NCBI GenBank assembly: GCA_905233165.1
Contig: CAJODL010000005.1
Location: 1 to 64,000 of the forward strand
Length of the DNA: 64,000 nt
Direction: 5' to 3'
Source of the DNA: an uncultured Prevotella sp.
Lineage (GTDB): Bacteria; Bacteroidota; Bacteroidia; Bacteroidales; Bacteroidaceae
A model generated the notes under the pieces. The model was not told the origin of the DNA. It made no database searches and saw nothing but the letters and a program-made list of their open reading frames with translations. A program made the position numbers and the translations under genes. Below, in pieces: positions 44,169 through 54,183 of the stretch; the stretch's first letter is position 1; each line of letters starts with the position of its first letter.

Positions 44169-44636
44169 ATGAAACGTTATCTATTTACATTACTTGCTTG
44201 CGGAGCGATGGTTACCAACGCTCTCGCTTATGAAGGAGCAAATTCCGACATAATGGCAAGGCTGAAGCAAGATGACCCTTATGGCATTGGAATATCTATT
44301 CTATGCATGAGTGTCGTTTTCCTGTGCCTTACATTATTGTTTGTATTCTTCAAAATCTTCGAATTCGTAGCAGATCGTCAGAAGAAGATTGCCAAAGTTC
44401 AACCTATCAAGCCTATCATTCAGACAGGTAAGAAGATTGAAGAGGTACGTCAGATTACTAAAAACATCCTTCAGGACGGACTTGAGACAAGAGGACGCGA
44501 CAAGGAGATTTACATTGCAGTCATCTCTATGGCCCTGATGCAGTATCAGGAAGATGTTCACGATGTGGAGTCAGGCGTTCTGACAATTAAGGAGCACCAA
44601 ACCCCATGGGCTGCTCATCATTTTAACAACATATAA
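44169..44636 (+). CDS. oadG: Na+-pumping decarboxylase gamma subunit
   Basis: A 155-aa OadG-family protein. One membrane helix (about 38-60, GIGISILCMSVVFLCLTLLFVF) is followed by a charged cytoplasmic stretch. It anchors the alpha subunit to the beta subunit of the methylmalonyl-CoA decarboxylase complex. It precedes the biotin carrier by 24 bp. Confidence 0.88.
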   Translation: MKRYLFTLLACGAMVTNALAYEGANSDIMARLKQDDPYGIGISILCMSVVFLCLTLLFVFFKIFEFVADRQKKIAKVQPIKPIIQTGKKIEEVRQITKNILQDGLETRGRDKEIYIAVISMALMQYQEDVHDVESGVLTIKEHQTPWAAHHFNNI

Positions 44637-44660
44637 AAAATACTATTCCTTTATTAGATT

Positions 44661-45113
44661 ATGGCAAAATATGAATATACAGTACAGGGTGTTGATTATG
44701 AAGTAGAAATCCTCGAAGTAGAGGGTACCCTGGCAAAAGTTACCGTTAATGGTATTGATTTTGATGTAGAGATGAAGCAACCTATCTCTGTTGGTAAGAC
44801 AATTGCTAAGCCTATTGCTCCAAAGCCACAGCCTGCAAAGGTTGAAGGTCCTGCACCAAAGGCAGCAGAAGAGGCTAAGCCAGTTGTTCAGGCTGGTGAA
44901 GGTACAAAGGTTTGTTCTCCATTGCCTGGTACTATTACAGCTATTCCTGTAAAGGTTGGTGATGCTGTTGCTGTTGGTGATACTGTATGTATCCTCGAAG
45001 CAATGAAGATGCAGAACAACATCGAAGCCGAAAATGCCGGAACAATTACAAGTATTATGGTTAAAGAAGGAGACACAGTAATGGAAGGTGCTGTTCTCGT
45101 AACAATAGCCTAA
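44661..45113 (+). CDS. Biotin carrier subunit of methylmalonyl-CoA decarboxylase
   Basis: A 150-aa biotinyl protein. An N-terminal beta domain is followed by a Pro/Ala-rich hinge (KPIAPKPQPAK...) and a C-terminal biotinyl domain with the target Lys 116 in ILEAMKMQNN. It carries CO2 from the alpha subunit to the Na+-translocating beta subunit. Low-complexity hinge and context fit MmdC. Confidence 0.94.
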   Translation: MAKYEYTVQGVDYEVEILEVEGTLAKVTVNGIDFDVEMKQPISVGKTIAKPIAPKPQPAKVEGPAPKAAEEAKPVVQAGEGTKVCSPLPGTITAIPVKVGDAVAVGDTVCILEAMKMQNNIEAENAGTITSIMVKEGDTVMEGAVLVTIA

Positions 45114-45144
45114 CTCTTAAAAATCTTAATAATTCACAACATTT

Positions 45145-46296
45145 ATGAGTATAGGTGATTTTATAGTTAACAACCTTGAGACTTTCTTAAATCTCACAGG
45201 TGTTGCGCAATGCCAATATGAGAACTTACTTATGATAGCAGTAGGTGCTCTGTTTATCTGGCTTGCAATAAAGCATAATTTTGAACCTCTGCTGCTTGTT
45301 CCAATAGGAATGGGTATCATCATTGGTAATATACCATTCGTTCCAGGAATGGAAGTAGGACTATATGAAGAAGGTTCTGTATTGAATATATTCTATCAGG
45401 GTGTCCGCCAAGGATGGTATCCCCCACTCATCTTCTTAGGTATTGGTGCAATGACAGACTTCTCTGCACTTATCAGTAATCCAAAACTGATCCTTATCGG
45501 TGCTGCTGCTCAGTTTGGTATCTTCGGAGCATACATGATTGCTTTGGCACTTGGTTTCGAACCTAACCAAGCAGCCTCTATAGCAATAATTGGTGGTGCA
45601 GACGGTCCTACAGCAATATTCCTTTCAAGCAAACTGTGCCCAAGTTTCCTTGGAGCTGTAGCAGTATGTGCTTATTCTTATATGGCACTTGTTCCTGTAT
45701 TACAGCCAGTCGTTATGCGTCTGCTGACAACAAAGAAAGAGCGTGTCATCAAGATGAAGCCAGGTCGTCAGGTTTCTCAGACAGAGAAGATTCTCTTCCC
45801 TATCATCGGCCTGCTGCTGACAACCTTCATCGTACCTTCCGGCCTCCCTCTGTTGGGTATGCTGTTCTTCGGTAATCTGCTCAAGGAAAGCGGAAAGACA
45901 GACCGTCTGGCAAAGACTGCGACAAACGCTTTGAACAATGCTATCGTGATACTTCTCGGTCTTACTGTCGGTTGCTCTACACAAGCAAGTGTATTCCTCA
46001 CCATTGATACCATCAAGATTTTCTTCCTCGGTGCTTTGGCCTTCATCATTGCAACTGCCAGCGGTGTACTCTTCGTGAAGTTAATGAACCTGTTCCTGTC
46101 AAAGGATAATCAAATTAACCCACTTATCGGTAATGCCGGTGTTAGTGCCGTTCCAATGGCAGCACGTATATCCAACAATCTCGGACTTGAATATGACCGC
46201 CACAACTTCCTTCTCATGCACGCCATGGGACCAAACGTAGGAGGTGTCATTGGTTCTGCAGTTGCAGCAGGTGCGCTGTTGGGATTCCTGTCATAA
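45145..46296 (+). CDS. oadB: Na+-translocating decarboxylase beta subunit
   Basis: A 383-aa polytopic membrane protein of the OadB/MmdB family. ASIAIIGGADGPTAIFLSSK is the signature carrying the conserved Asp of the Na+ channel; PLIGNAGVSAVPMAARI and MGPNVGGVIGSAVAAG follow. It decarboxylates carboxybiotin and pumps Na+ outward. Confidence 0.95.
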   Translation: MSIGDFIVNNLETFLNLTGVAQCQYENLLMIAVGALFIWLAIKHNFEPLLLVPIGMGIIIGNIPFVPGMEVGLYEEGSVLNIFYQGVRQGWYPPLIFLGIGAMTDFSALISNPKLILIGAAAQFGIFGAYMIALALGFEPNQAASIAIIGGADGPTAIFLSSKLCPSFLGAVAVCAYSYMALVPVLQPVVMRLLTTKKERVIKMKPGRQVSQTEKILFPIIGLLLTTFIVPSGLPLLGMLFFGNLLKESGKTDRLAKTATNALNNAIVILLGLTVGCSTQASVFLTIDTIKIFFLGALAFIIATASGVLFVKLMNLFLSKDNQINPLIGNAGVSAVPMAARISNNLGLEYDRHNFLLMHAMGPNVGGVIGSAVAAGALLGFLS

Positions 46297-46344
46297 GAAT
46301 AATTACATAAATAAGAATAACAAACTAAAAATTATTATACAACA

Positions 46345-46755
46345 ATGAAAATTTCAAGAATTGACCACCTGGGAATAGGTGTAAAGAGTATCGAAGAAGC
46401 ACTTCCATTTTTTGAGAATGTCCTCGGACTTAAGTGTTATGCAGTTGAAGAAGTAGCAGACCAGAAGGTAAAGACAGCATTCCTGAAGGTTGGCGAAGTA
46501 AAATTGGAACTTTTGGAGCCAACATCTCCTGAGTCAGCTGTAGCAAAGTGGCTTGAGAATGGTGGTAAGGGCGTTCATCACGTAGCATTCGCTGTTGAAG
46601 ATGGTGTTCAGGAAGCTCTCCTTGAGTGTGAGTCAAAGGAAATACGTCTTATCGACAAGGCTCCACGTCCGGGTGCAGAGAATATGATGATAGGTTTCTT
46701 GCATCCTAAGTTTACAGCAGGTATCCTGACAGAGCTCTGCGAACCAAAGAAGTAA
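46345..46755 (+). CDS. mce: Methylmalonyl-CoA epimerase
   Basis: A 136-aa VOC-fold enzyme interconverting R- and S-methylmalonyl-CoA. The metal ligands are visible: His in RIDHLGIGV, Glu in KLELLEP, His in GVHHVAFAV and Glu near the end in ILTELCE. Length is typical. It lies 38 bp before the decarboxylase alpha subunit. Confidence 0.94.
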   Translation: MKISRIDHLGIGVKSIEEALPFFENVLGLKCYAVEEVADQKVKTAFLKVGEVKLELLEPTSPESAVAKWLENGGKGVHHVAFAVEDGVQEALLECESKEIRLIDKAPRPGAENMMIGFLHPKFTAGILTELCEPKK

Positions 46756-46792
46756 AATTGTATAATAAAAGGTATAAAGTACAATATTAACT

Positions 46793-48358
46793 ATGTCAAT
46801 ACAAGCAAATAAGATAAAGAAGCTCATCGAGAATCGTGAAAAGGCACGTCTCGGTGGTGGCGAAAAAGCTATTGAGAAGCAACATGCACGTGGCAAATAT
46901 ACTGCTCGTGAGAGAATAGCACTACTTCTTGATGAAGGTTCATTTGAAGAATATGACATGTTCAAACTCCACCGCTGCACTAACTTCGGTATGGAGAAGA
47001 AGCAATACCTCGGAGATGGTGTCGTAGTCGGCTCTGGTACTATCAATGGCAGATTGGTATATGTCTTTGCACAGGACTTTACCGTAAACGGTGGTTCTCT
47101 TTCAAAGACAATGTCTGAGAAAATCTGTAAGGTAATGGATATGGCAATGACAATGGGTGCTCCAGTTATCGGTATCAACGACTCTGGCGGTGCTCGTATT
47201 CAGGAAGGTATCGACGCTCTTGCCGGTTATGGTGAGATTTTCGAGCGTAATATCCTTGCTTCCGGTGTTATACCACAGATTTCTATGATTTACGGTCCTT
47301 GTGCAGGTGGTGCGGTTTATTCTCCAGCCCTTACCGACTTCACACTGATGATGGAAGGTACATCATATATGTTCCTTACAGGTCCTGCAGTGGTAAAGAC
47401 CGTTACAGGTGAAGACATTGATGCAGAGCATCTTGGTGGTGCTTCTGTTCATAGCTCCAAGTCTGGTGTTACACACTTTACAGCAAAGACTGAGGAAGAA
47501 GGTATCGAGATGATTAAAACCCTTATGTCTTATATTCCTTCCAATAATATGGAGGAGGCTCCACGCGTGGAGTGCAATGACCCTATCGATCGTCTTGATG
47601 ACTCTCTGAACGAGATTATCCCAGAAGATCCAAACCAGGCTTACGATATGTACAAAGTCATCAGCGCCATTACCGACGAAGGTGAGTTCTTTGAGGTACA
47701 GCCAAAGTTTGCTAAAAATATCATCGTAGGTTTTGCACGCTTCAACGGTCAGTCAGTAGGTATCGTTGCCAATCAGCCTTCTGCTTATGCCGGAGTGCTT
47801 GACGTTAATGCTTCTCGTAAGGGCGCACGTTTCGTACGTTTCTGCGATGCTTTCAATATACCTATTGTATCACTCGTTGACGTACCAGGCTTCCTCCCAG
47901 GAACAGGTCAGGAATACAATGCCGTAATCCTTCATGGTGCAAAACTGCTCTATGCTTATGGTGAGGCTACTGTACCAAAGGTGACCGTTACTCTGAGAAA
48001 GAGTTATGGTGGTTCACACATCGTGATGGGTTGTAAGCAGTTGCGTGCTGACATCAACTTCGCATGGCCATCAGCAGAGATTGCTGTGATGGGTGCAGCA
48101 GGTGCAGTTGCAGTACTTCAGGCAAAGGGAGCAAAGCAGGTAAAAGAAGAAGGTGGTGACGTTAAAGCATTCCTTGCAGAAAAAGAACAAGAATACTCTG
48201 ATCTTTTCGCTAATCCTTATCAGGCAGCGAAATATGGTTATATCGATGACGTCATCGAACCACGTAACACCCGCTTCCGTATCTGCCGTGCATTAGCACA
48301 GTTGCAGACAAAGCAACAGCATCTGCCTGCTAAGAAGCACGGATGCATACCAATGTAA
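46793..48358 (+). CDS. mmdA: Methylmalonyl-CoA decarboxylase alpha subunit (carboxyltransferase)
   Basis: A 521-aa acyl-CoA carboxyltransferase. GINDSGGARIQEGIDALAGY and YGPCAGGAVYSPALTDF form the first oxyanion hole; GFLPGTGQEYNAVILHGAKL and KSYGGSHIVMG belong to the second half. It moves CO2 from S-methylmalonyl-CoA to biotin, giving propionyl-CoA. With OadG, the biotin carrier and OadB it forms the Na+ pump. Confidence 0.95.
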   Translation: MSIQANKIKKLIENREKARLGGGEKAIEKQHARGKYTARERIALLLDEGSFEEYDMFKLHRCTNFGMEKKQYLGDGVVVGSGTINGRLVYVFAQDFTVNGGSLSKTMSEKICKVMDMAMTMGAPVIGINDSGGARIQEGIDALAGYGEIFERNILASGVIPQISMIYGPCAGGAVYSPALTDFTLMMEGTSYMFLTGPAVVKTVTGEDIDAEHLGGASVHSSKSGVTHFTAKTEEEGIEMIKTLMSYIPSNNMEEAPRVECNDPIDRLDDSLNEIIPEDPNQAYDMYKVISAITDEGEFFEVQPKFAKNIIVGFARFNGQSVGIVANQPSAYAGVLDVNASRKGARFVRFCDAFNIPIVSLVDVPGFLPGTGQEYNAVILHGAKLLYAYGEATVPKVTVTLRKSYGGSHIVMGCKQLRADINFAWPSAEIAVMGAAGAVAVLQAKGAKQVKEEGGDVKAFLAEKEQEYSDLFANPYQAAKYGYIDDVIEPRNTRFRICRALAQLQTKQQHLPAKKHGCIPM

Positions 48359-48370
48359 AAACAACCTTTA

Positions 48371-49060
48371 ATGAAAAAGATTCTTTTTATTAATCAAGAC
48401 ATAGCGCCTTATGTAGAAGAGACGCCAATGTCTATAATGTGCAAAGAAAACTCTTGTGGCATGCAGGATGCGGGCTTTGAAACCCGCACCTTTATGCCGC
48501 GATGGGGAGTCATCAATGAACGACGCGGACAACTACATGAGGTAATACGACTCTCTGGCATCAATATCTCCATTGGTGAACTGGACCTTCCCTTGCTCAT
48601 TAAGGTTGCAAGTATCGTAGGCTCTAAGGCACAGGTGTATTTCATTGACAATGAGGAACTCTATGGTAAGAAAAATATCAAGAAAACTCATGCCAAAGGT
48701 GGAATACATGCAGAATTCTTTGCCCGTGGAGTCATCGAAACTGTAAAGAAACTGAGATGGGTTCCTGATATCATCCATTGTCAGGGAACGATAACACACA
48801 TGGTACCATACCTGCTCAAGAAACTCTATGCCGACGAACCAGTAGTGAACCGTGCAAAAGTCATCACTACTCTCTTTGAAAAAGATTCTATTAAGACAGC
48901 GCATTTTGCCATTGACAACTCTAATGGTATCATTCTCGCTTCAGACACTTACAACAAGAATCTGCTTAAATATCTCTCAGAGTCAAATGTAAAGATTCTG
49001 AAGAAGGTTGAACAAGAAGACATTATTAAGAAATATACTGATTTTTACAATAAAGTATAG
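48371..49060 (+). CDS. Starch/glycogen synthase N-domain-like protein, truncated relative to GlgA
   Basis: A 229-aa protein matching only the N-terminal GT5 lobe of glycogen synthase: MKKILFINQDIAPYV, AGFETRTFMPRWGVIN, then WVPDIIHCQGTITHMVPYLL. The KTGGL donor loop is replaced (CKENSCGMQDAG), and the entire C-terminal lobe with the E-x7-E motif is absent. It is therefore unlikely to be a complete glycosyltransferase. It is 14 bp upstream of a DUF4270 gene, an arrangement common in Bacteroidales. Confidence 0.8.
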   Translation: MKKILFINQDIAPYVEETPMSIMCKENSCGMQDAGFETRTFMPRWGVINERRGQLHEVIRLSGINISIGELDLPLLIKVASIVGSKAQVYFIDNEELYGKKNIKKTHAKGGIHAEFFARGVIETVKKLRWVPDIIHCQGTITHMVPYLLKKLYADEPVVNRAKVITTLFEKDSIKTAHFAIDNSNGIILASDTYNKNLLKYLSESNVKILKKVEQEDIIKKYTDFYNKV

Positions 49061-49074
49061 GACAACATCTAACA

Positions 49075-50535
49075 ATGAGACAGCGTTTCATACCCTTATA
49101 CCTTTTTATATATATACTTCTATTAGGCTCTTGTACAGAGAATACTGATACCATTGGTACCACACTTACTGACACAGAGAGGACATATAGTGAAACGGCA
49201 GTAACCTATCCCGTTACTTCTAAATCAGTCAAATCCGTCAACGTTTTCTCACGTGGTAGGAATGGCTATTTAGGTCAAGCAAAGGACTTGGAGACAGATT
49301 GCTACCTTACTTGTAATTATATGACTCAGATGCGTACCATAGGAAAGCATCAATTCCCTGACGTTATGAGTGTCAACATCAATCCTGCAAAATATGATCC
49401 TTCTATAGAAAGGTGGAAGCAGGTTGAAGCAGACTCTTGCTGGCTGGAGTTGTATATTCTTTCCTCTGTCGGTGATTCCCTGACACCTATGAAGGTTTCT
49501 GTTCGTGAGATGTCAGAGCCATACGAAGAGGGTGTGACGTATTATGTCGATTTTGATCCTGAGGCTCTTAATATGATTCGCACTGGTAAAGGGGCTGTCA
49601 ATAGTTACATGACTTACACTACCAGCAACCATGTTTTTAGCGATGCAGAACGTGCTAAGACTAACTTTGCAAACTATATCAGCATCGGATTGAACGATTC
49701 TATTTATGACAAAAATGACCCTACAGTAAAATACAACAACTACGGAACATACCTCATGAGGAAATTCTATGACCCTGCAACACATGACAATTTCCTCAAT
49801 CAGTATAAGTTTACCCATAACATCTGTCCAGGTTTTTATATCAAGCATGCCGGAGGTATCGGTAACATTGCTACCATATATGCCGCACGACTTGTTGTCG
49901 CCTACGTTGGCGCAGTCCATGAACAACCCTTGTATTCTGCCTTTGGCGGAACGGAAGAGGTTATACAGAAGAGTAGTCTTTCACAAAGCGATACAGAACT
50001 GCAAGACCTCATTGACAACAATACATGTACTTATATCAAGTCTCCAGCCGGTATATGGACAGAATTAGAACTGCCCGTGGAGGAAATCATGAATGGACAC
50101 GAGAATGACACTCTAAATACTGCACGCATATTCATTCCAAGACTCAATAATGAACACATGAATGATTATGCATTCAAGGTTCCACAAACACTTCTAATGA
50201 TACCTACAGATAGTATTTCCGACTTCTTTGATAACCAGAAGGTTGCAAATTTCCGTAACACCTATTTGGCATCATATGCTTCAAAGACCAACGGATATAC
50301 CTTTAATAATATATCTATTCTCATTTCAAATCTATATCGTAAGAAGCAGGCTGGAAATGTATCGGCCAATTGGAACAGGGTGACACTCATTCCGGTTGAG
50401 ACAACCTACTCTACTGTCTCTTCGACAGCGTCACAGGTGCTGACAAAAGTCACCCACGATATGTCAATGTCCAGTACGCGACTTATCAAAGATGGTCTGA
50501 AGGTCAGCGTTATCTACTCAAATAAATCGAGGTAG
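49075..50535 (+). CDS. DUF4270 lipoprotein
   Basis: A 486-aa exported protein with a lipobox LLLGSC (Cys 20), then TENTDTIGTTL. The beta-rich body contains DSCWLELYI, FYDPATHDNF and CPGFYIKHAGGIGNIA, as in DUF4270 proteins of Bacteroidetes. Probably exposed on the outer membrane. Function unknown; association with the GT5-like gene suggests an envelope glycan role (inference). Confidence 0.83.
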   Translation: MRQRFIPLYLFIYILLLGSCTENTDTIGTTLTDTERTYSETAVTYPVTSKSVKSVNVFSRGRNGYLGQAKDLETDCYLTCNYMTQMRTIGKHQFPDVMSVNINPAKYDPSIERWKQVEADSCWLELYILSSVGDSLTPMKVSVREMSEPYEEGVTYYVDFDPEALNMIRTGKGAVNSYMTYTTSNHVFSDAERAKTNFANYISIGLNDSIYDKNDPTVKYNNYGTYLMRKFYDPATHDNFLNQYKFTHNICPGFYIKHAGGIGNIATIYAARLVVAYVGAVHEQPLYSAFGGTEEVIQKSSLSQSDTELQDLIDNNTCTYIKSPAGIWTELELPVEEIMNGHENDTLNTARIFIPRLNNEHMNDYAFKVPQTLLMIPTDSISDFFDNQKVANFRNTYLASYASKTNGYTFNNISILISNLYRKKQAGNVSANWNRVTLIPVETTYSTVSSTASQVLTKVTHDMSMSSTRLIKDGLKVSVIYSNKSR

Positions 50536-50537
50536 CG

Positions 50538-50651
50538 ATGGCCGACAACTATTTAGAATATCACCACGACGAATACGAAAAACGTAAGGCTAAGTGGCTC
50601 GCAAAGAAACAAAATAACAAATTAATATATAGGAACAATGATAAAAATTAG
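50538..50651 (+). CDS. Small 37-aa charged protein overlapping thrS
   Basis: Too short for the ORF track. The frame ATG GCC GAC ... TAG encodes [20 protein letters not shown] followed by a basic tail. The MADNYLE...EYEKRKAxWL pattern looks like a conserved Bacteroidales micro-protein, judged from memory only. It begins 3 bases after the DUF4270 stop and overlaps the first 14 bases of thrS in another frame. Confidence 0.55.
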   Translation: MADNYLEYHHDEYEKRKAKWLAKKQNNKLIYRNNDKN

Positions 50652-52608
50652 TTTTCCTGACGGTTCTGTCCGTGAATATGAAAATGGTGTAACTGGTATG
50701 CAGATTGCAGAGAGCATCTCACCTGCTCTTGCCCGCAACTGTGTAGCATGTGGTGTTAATGGTGAGACAACAGAGTTAAACCGTCCTATCAACGAGGACG
50801 CAAAGATAAATCTTTATCGCTTCGAAGATAAAGAGGGACAGCATGCCTTCTGGCATACATCTGCTCACCTCCTTGCAGAGGCTCTGCAGGAACTATTCCC
50901 TGGCATACAGTTTGGCTTTGGTCCCGCTGTCGAGAATGGTTTCTTCTATGATGTTCTCCTTCCTAACGGAGAAATGATTAAGGAGAGCGACTTCAAGAAG
51001 ATTGAGGATAAGATGTTGGAATTGGCTCGTAAGGACGAGGCTGTCGTACGTTGCGAGGTTTCAAAGGCTGATGCAATAAAGCAGTTCAGTGCTCAAGGTC
51101 AGACATATAAGGTAGAGCATATCGAACAGGACCTCGAAGATGGTTCTATCACTACTTATACTCAGGGAGCCTTCACTGACCTCTGTAAGGGTCCACACAT
51201 AGTTTCTACAGGTATCATCAAAGCCGTGAAGCTGACATCCGTTGCCGGTGCTTTCTGGCGCGGTGATGCTACAAAGACACAGCTACAGCGTCTCTACGGT
51301 ATCTCTTTCCCAAAGAAGAAGATGCTTGACGAATATCTCGTAATGCTCGAGGAGGCAAAGAAGCGCGACCACCGTAAGATTGGTAAGGAGATGGAACTCT
51401 TTATGTTCTCTGACCGCGTAGGTAAGGGACTGCCTATCTGGCTTCCAAAGGGTACAGACCTCCGTCTGCGTCTGCAGGAGATGCTCCGCACCATACAGAA
51501 ACGTTTCGGTTATCAGGAGGTTATCACTCCACACATCGGCAGTAAGAATCTATATGTCACCTCAGGCCATTGGGCTCACTATGGCAAGGACTCTTTCCAG
51601 CCTATCCATACTCCTGAAGAGGACGAGGAATATATGCTGAAACCAATGAACTGTCCTCATCATTGCGAGGTGTTCGCTTCAAAGCCACGTTCATACCGCG
51701 AGCTGCCTTTCCGTTGTGCAGAGTTTGGTACTGTATATCGCTATGAGCAGAGCGGTGAGCTCCATGGTTTGACTCGCGTACGTTCCTTCACACAGGATGA
51801 TGCACACATCTTCTGCCGTCCAGATCAAGTAAAGACAGAGTTCCTCCGTGTGCTCGACATCATACAGGCTGTATTCTCCATCTTCGGCTTCAAGGACGAC
51901 CAGGTAGAGTTCCAGATTTCTCTCCGTGACCCTAACGACAAGGAGAAGTATATCGGTACTGACGAGATGTGGCAGAGTGCAGAGCAGGCTATTATCGATG
52001 CTTGTGCAGACCGCGGTTTGAATGCAAGAACCGAGACAGGTGAGGCTGCTTTCTATGGTCCTAAGCTCGACTGTATGGTGAAGGATGCCATCGGTCGTCG
52101 TTGGCAGTTGGGTACTATTCAGGTTGACTACAACCTTCCTAACCGTTTCGAATTGGAGTATGCTGCAGAGGATAATACCAAGCAGCGTCCTGTTATGATA
52201 CATCGTGCGCCATTCGGTTCTATGGAGCGTTTCACAGCTGTGCTCATCGAGCATACTGCAGGACACTTCCCACTATGGCTCACACCAGAGCAGGTCGCTA
52301 TTCTCCCAATCTCCGACAAGTATATCGACTATGCGGAGAAGGTGCAGGATTACCTCGAAAGTGTCGGCGTACGTTCTGTCATCGACTCACGCAGCGAGAA
52401 GATTGGTCGTAAGGTGCGTGATACCGAGGTAAAGCGCATACCATACATGGTTATCGTTGGTGAGAAAGAAGCAGCAGACGGTACTGTGGCAATGCGTCAG
52501 CAAGGTGGCGGCGAACAGGCTGTTATGTCTATGCAGGACTTCGCAGCACGCATCAACAAGGAAGTGGCAGAAATGCTACAGGCCATGAACATACGTCCGA
52601 AAGAATAA
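50638..52608 (+). CDS. thrS: Threonyl-tRNA synthetase
   Basis: A 656-aa class II synthetase. The TGS domain (1-61), editing domain (about 65-240), catalytic core and C-terminal anticodon domain (about 550-650) are all present. Zn-binding Cys and His occur in [13 protein letters not shown] and downstream. Motif 2 is [15 protein letters not shown] and motif 3 ends [12 protein letters not shown]. infC-rpmI-rplT, which usually follow thrS in Bacteroidetes, are not downstream here. Confidence 0.96.
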   Translation: MIKISFPDGSVREYENGVTGMQIAESISPALARNCVACGVNGETTELNRPINEDAKINLYRFEDKEGQHAFWHTSAHLLAEALQELFPGIQFGFGPAVENGFFYDVLLPNGEMIKESDFKKIEDKMLELARKDEAVVRCEVSKADAIKQFSAQGQTYKVEHIEQDLEDGSITTYTQGAFTDLCKGPHIVSTGIIKAVKLTSVAGAFWRGDATKTQLQRLYGISFPKKKMLDEYLVMLEEAKKRDHRKIGKEMELFMFSDRVGKGLPIWLPKGTDLRLRLQEMLRTIQKRFGYQEVITPHIGSKNLYVTSGHWAHYGKDSFQPIHTPEEDEEYMLKPMNCPHHCEVFASKPRSYRELPFRCAEFGTVYRYEQSGELHGLTRVRSFTQDDAHIFCRPDQVKTEFLRVLDIIQAVFSIFGFKDDQVEFQISLRDPNDKEKYIGTDEMWQSAEQAIIDACADRGLNARTETGEAAFYGPKLDCMVKDAIGRRWQLGTIQVDYNLPNRFELEYAAEDNTKQRPVMIHRAPFGSMERFTAVLIEHTAGHFPLWLTPEQVAILPISDKYIDYAEKVQDYLESVGVRSVIDSRSEKIGRKVRDTEVKRIPYMVIVGEKEAADGTVAMRQQGGGEQAVMSMQDFAARINKEVAEMLQAMNIRPKE

Positions 52609-52679
52609 AAGAGGTCAAAGGTCTAAGGTCAAAGGTCTGAGGCTTTCAATTTTCAATTATCAATTATCAATTAAAAAAC

Positions 52680-54041
52680 GTGTTTGAAAACTTATCAGAT
52701 AGATTAGAACGCTCGTTTAAGATTCTCAAGGGTGAAGGTAAAATCACCGAGATAAACGTAGCGGAAACCCTGAAAGATGTACGTCGTGCATTGCTTGATG
52801 CCGATGTTAATTATAAGGTTGCCAAGACATTCACAGACACCGTGAAGAAGAAGGCTCTCGGCATGAATGTGCTCACCGCCATCAAGCCAGGACAACTCAT
52901 GGTGAAGCTCGTCCACGACGAGATGGCAGAGTTGATGGGTGGCGAGGCTGTAGAACTCAATCTCACTGGCCGTCCTACCGTCATTATGATGGCAGGTCTT
53001 AACGGTGCCGGTAAGACAACGATGTCAGGCAAGCTGGCTCTTTTCCTCAAGAAGCAGAAGAACAAGCGTCCTCTCCTTGCTGCCTGCGACACCTTCCGTC
53101 CTGCTGCTATGGAACAGCTGCGCGTATTGGCAGAGCAGGTTGATGTGCCTATACATATCGAAGAAGGTGCAACAGACCCTGTACAGGTAGCTCTCAACGC
53201 CATTGCCGAGGCGAAGGCAAAGAGCTATGATGTTGTCATCATCGATACCGCTGGTCGTCAGAGCATTGATGAGGAACTCATGCAGCAGGCTGAGGATATC
53301 AAGCGTGCCGCAGAGCCACAGGAGACCCTTCTCGTGGTTGATGCCATGACGGGTCAGGATGCTGTGAATACCGCAAAGACCTTCAACGAACGCCTTGAGA
53401 TTGACGGTGTCATCCTCTCAAAACTCGATGGCGACACACGTGGCGGTGCTGCATTGTCTATACGAAATGTTGTCGATAAGCCTATAAAGTTCATCGGCAC
53501 CGGTGAGAAGATGGAAGCCCTTGATGTCTTCCACCCAGACCGTATGGCAGACCGCATCCTCGGCATGGGTGATGTAGTGTCTCTCGTAGAGCGTGCACAG
53601 CAGCAGTTTGACCTTGAGGAGGCAAAGCGTCTTCAGAAGAAGATGGCGAAGAACAAGTTTGACTTCGAAGACTTCCTCAACCAGATACATCAGATACAGA
53701 AGATGGGTAATATCAAGGACCTTGCCGGCATGATACCCGGTGTAGGCAAAGCCATCAAGGATGTTGATATCGACGACAATGCCTTCAAGGGCATCGAGGC
53801 CATCATCTTCTCTATGACACCAAAGGAGCGTCACAACCCTGAAATTCTCAACCTTTCCCGCAAGCAACGTATTGCGAAGGGCGCAGGACGTGACATCAAG
53901 GAGGTCAACCAGCTCATAAAGCAGTTCGACCAGATGCGAAAGGTGCTCCGCATGTTCTCCGGTCCTGGTGGCATGGCAAATATGGCAAAGATGGCCGGCA
54001 TGATGAAAGGCGGCTTCCCAGGAGGAATGCCGAAACTTTAA
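52680..54041 (+). CDS. ffh: Signal recognition particle GTPase
   Basis: A 453-aa SRP54. The N domain is followed by the G domain with GLNGAGKTTMSGKLA, the DTFRPAAMEQL and DTAGRQ motifs and SKLDGDTRGG. A Met-rich M domain (FSGPGGMANMAKMAGMMKGG) binds SRP RNA and signal peptides. The start is GTG, directly after a run of A. Membrane targeting of nascent proteins. Confidence 0.96.
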   Translation: MFENLSDRLERSFKILKGEGKITEINVAETLKDVRRALLDADVNYKVAKTFTDTVKKKALGMNVLTAIKPGQLMVKLVHDEMAELMGGEAVELNLTGRPTVIMMAGLNGAGKTTMSGKLALFLKKQKNKRPLLAACDTFRPAAMEQLRVLAEQVDVPIHIEEGATDPVQVALNAIAEAKAKSYDVVIIDTAGRQSIDEELMQQAEDIKRAAEPQETLLVVDAMTGQDAVNTAKTFNERLEIDGVILSKLDGDTRGGAALSIRNVVDKPIKFIGTGEKMEALDVFHPDRMADRILGMGDVVSLVERAQQQFDLEEAKRLQKKMAKNKFDFEDFLNQIHQIQKMGNIKDLAGMIPGVGKAIKDVDIDDNAFKGIEAIIFSMTPKERHNPEILNLSRKQRIAKGAGRDIKEVNQLIKQFDQMRKVLRMFSGPGGMANMAKMAGMMKGGFPGGMPKL

Positions 54042-54122
54042 CGGTCTAAGGTCAAAGGTCAAAGGTCAAAGGTCTAAGGTCTAAGGTCTAAGGTCAAAGG
54101 TCCAAGGTCAAAGGTCTAAGGC
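54042..54122. repeat. 7-bp tandem words (AAGGTCT/AAGGTCA)
   Basis: About eleven consecutive heptamers of the form [CT]AAGGT[CT]/AAAGGTC fill the gap after ffh. The same word occurs before ffh (52610-52640) and after tig (31255-31295). Confidence 0.85.
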
Positions 54123-54183
54123 GGCTTCTGAGTATTCTGATTACTCCGAAAAACCAGCCGCCTATAATTATCAATTATGAATT

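Noticed and set aside
51691-52266. 191-codon minus-strand frame within thrS
   Set aside because: Antisense to the conserved catalytic core of thrS.
53418-54062. 214-codon minus-strand frame within ffh
   Set aside because: Antisense to ffh G and M domains; composition is that of a reverse-complement frame.
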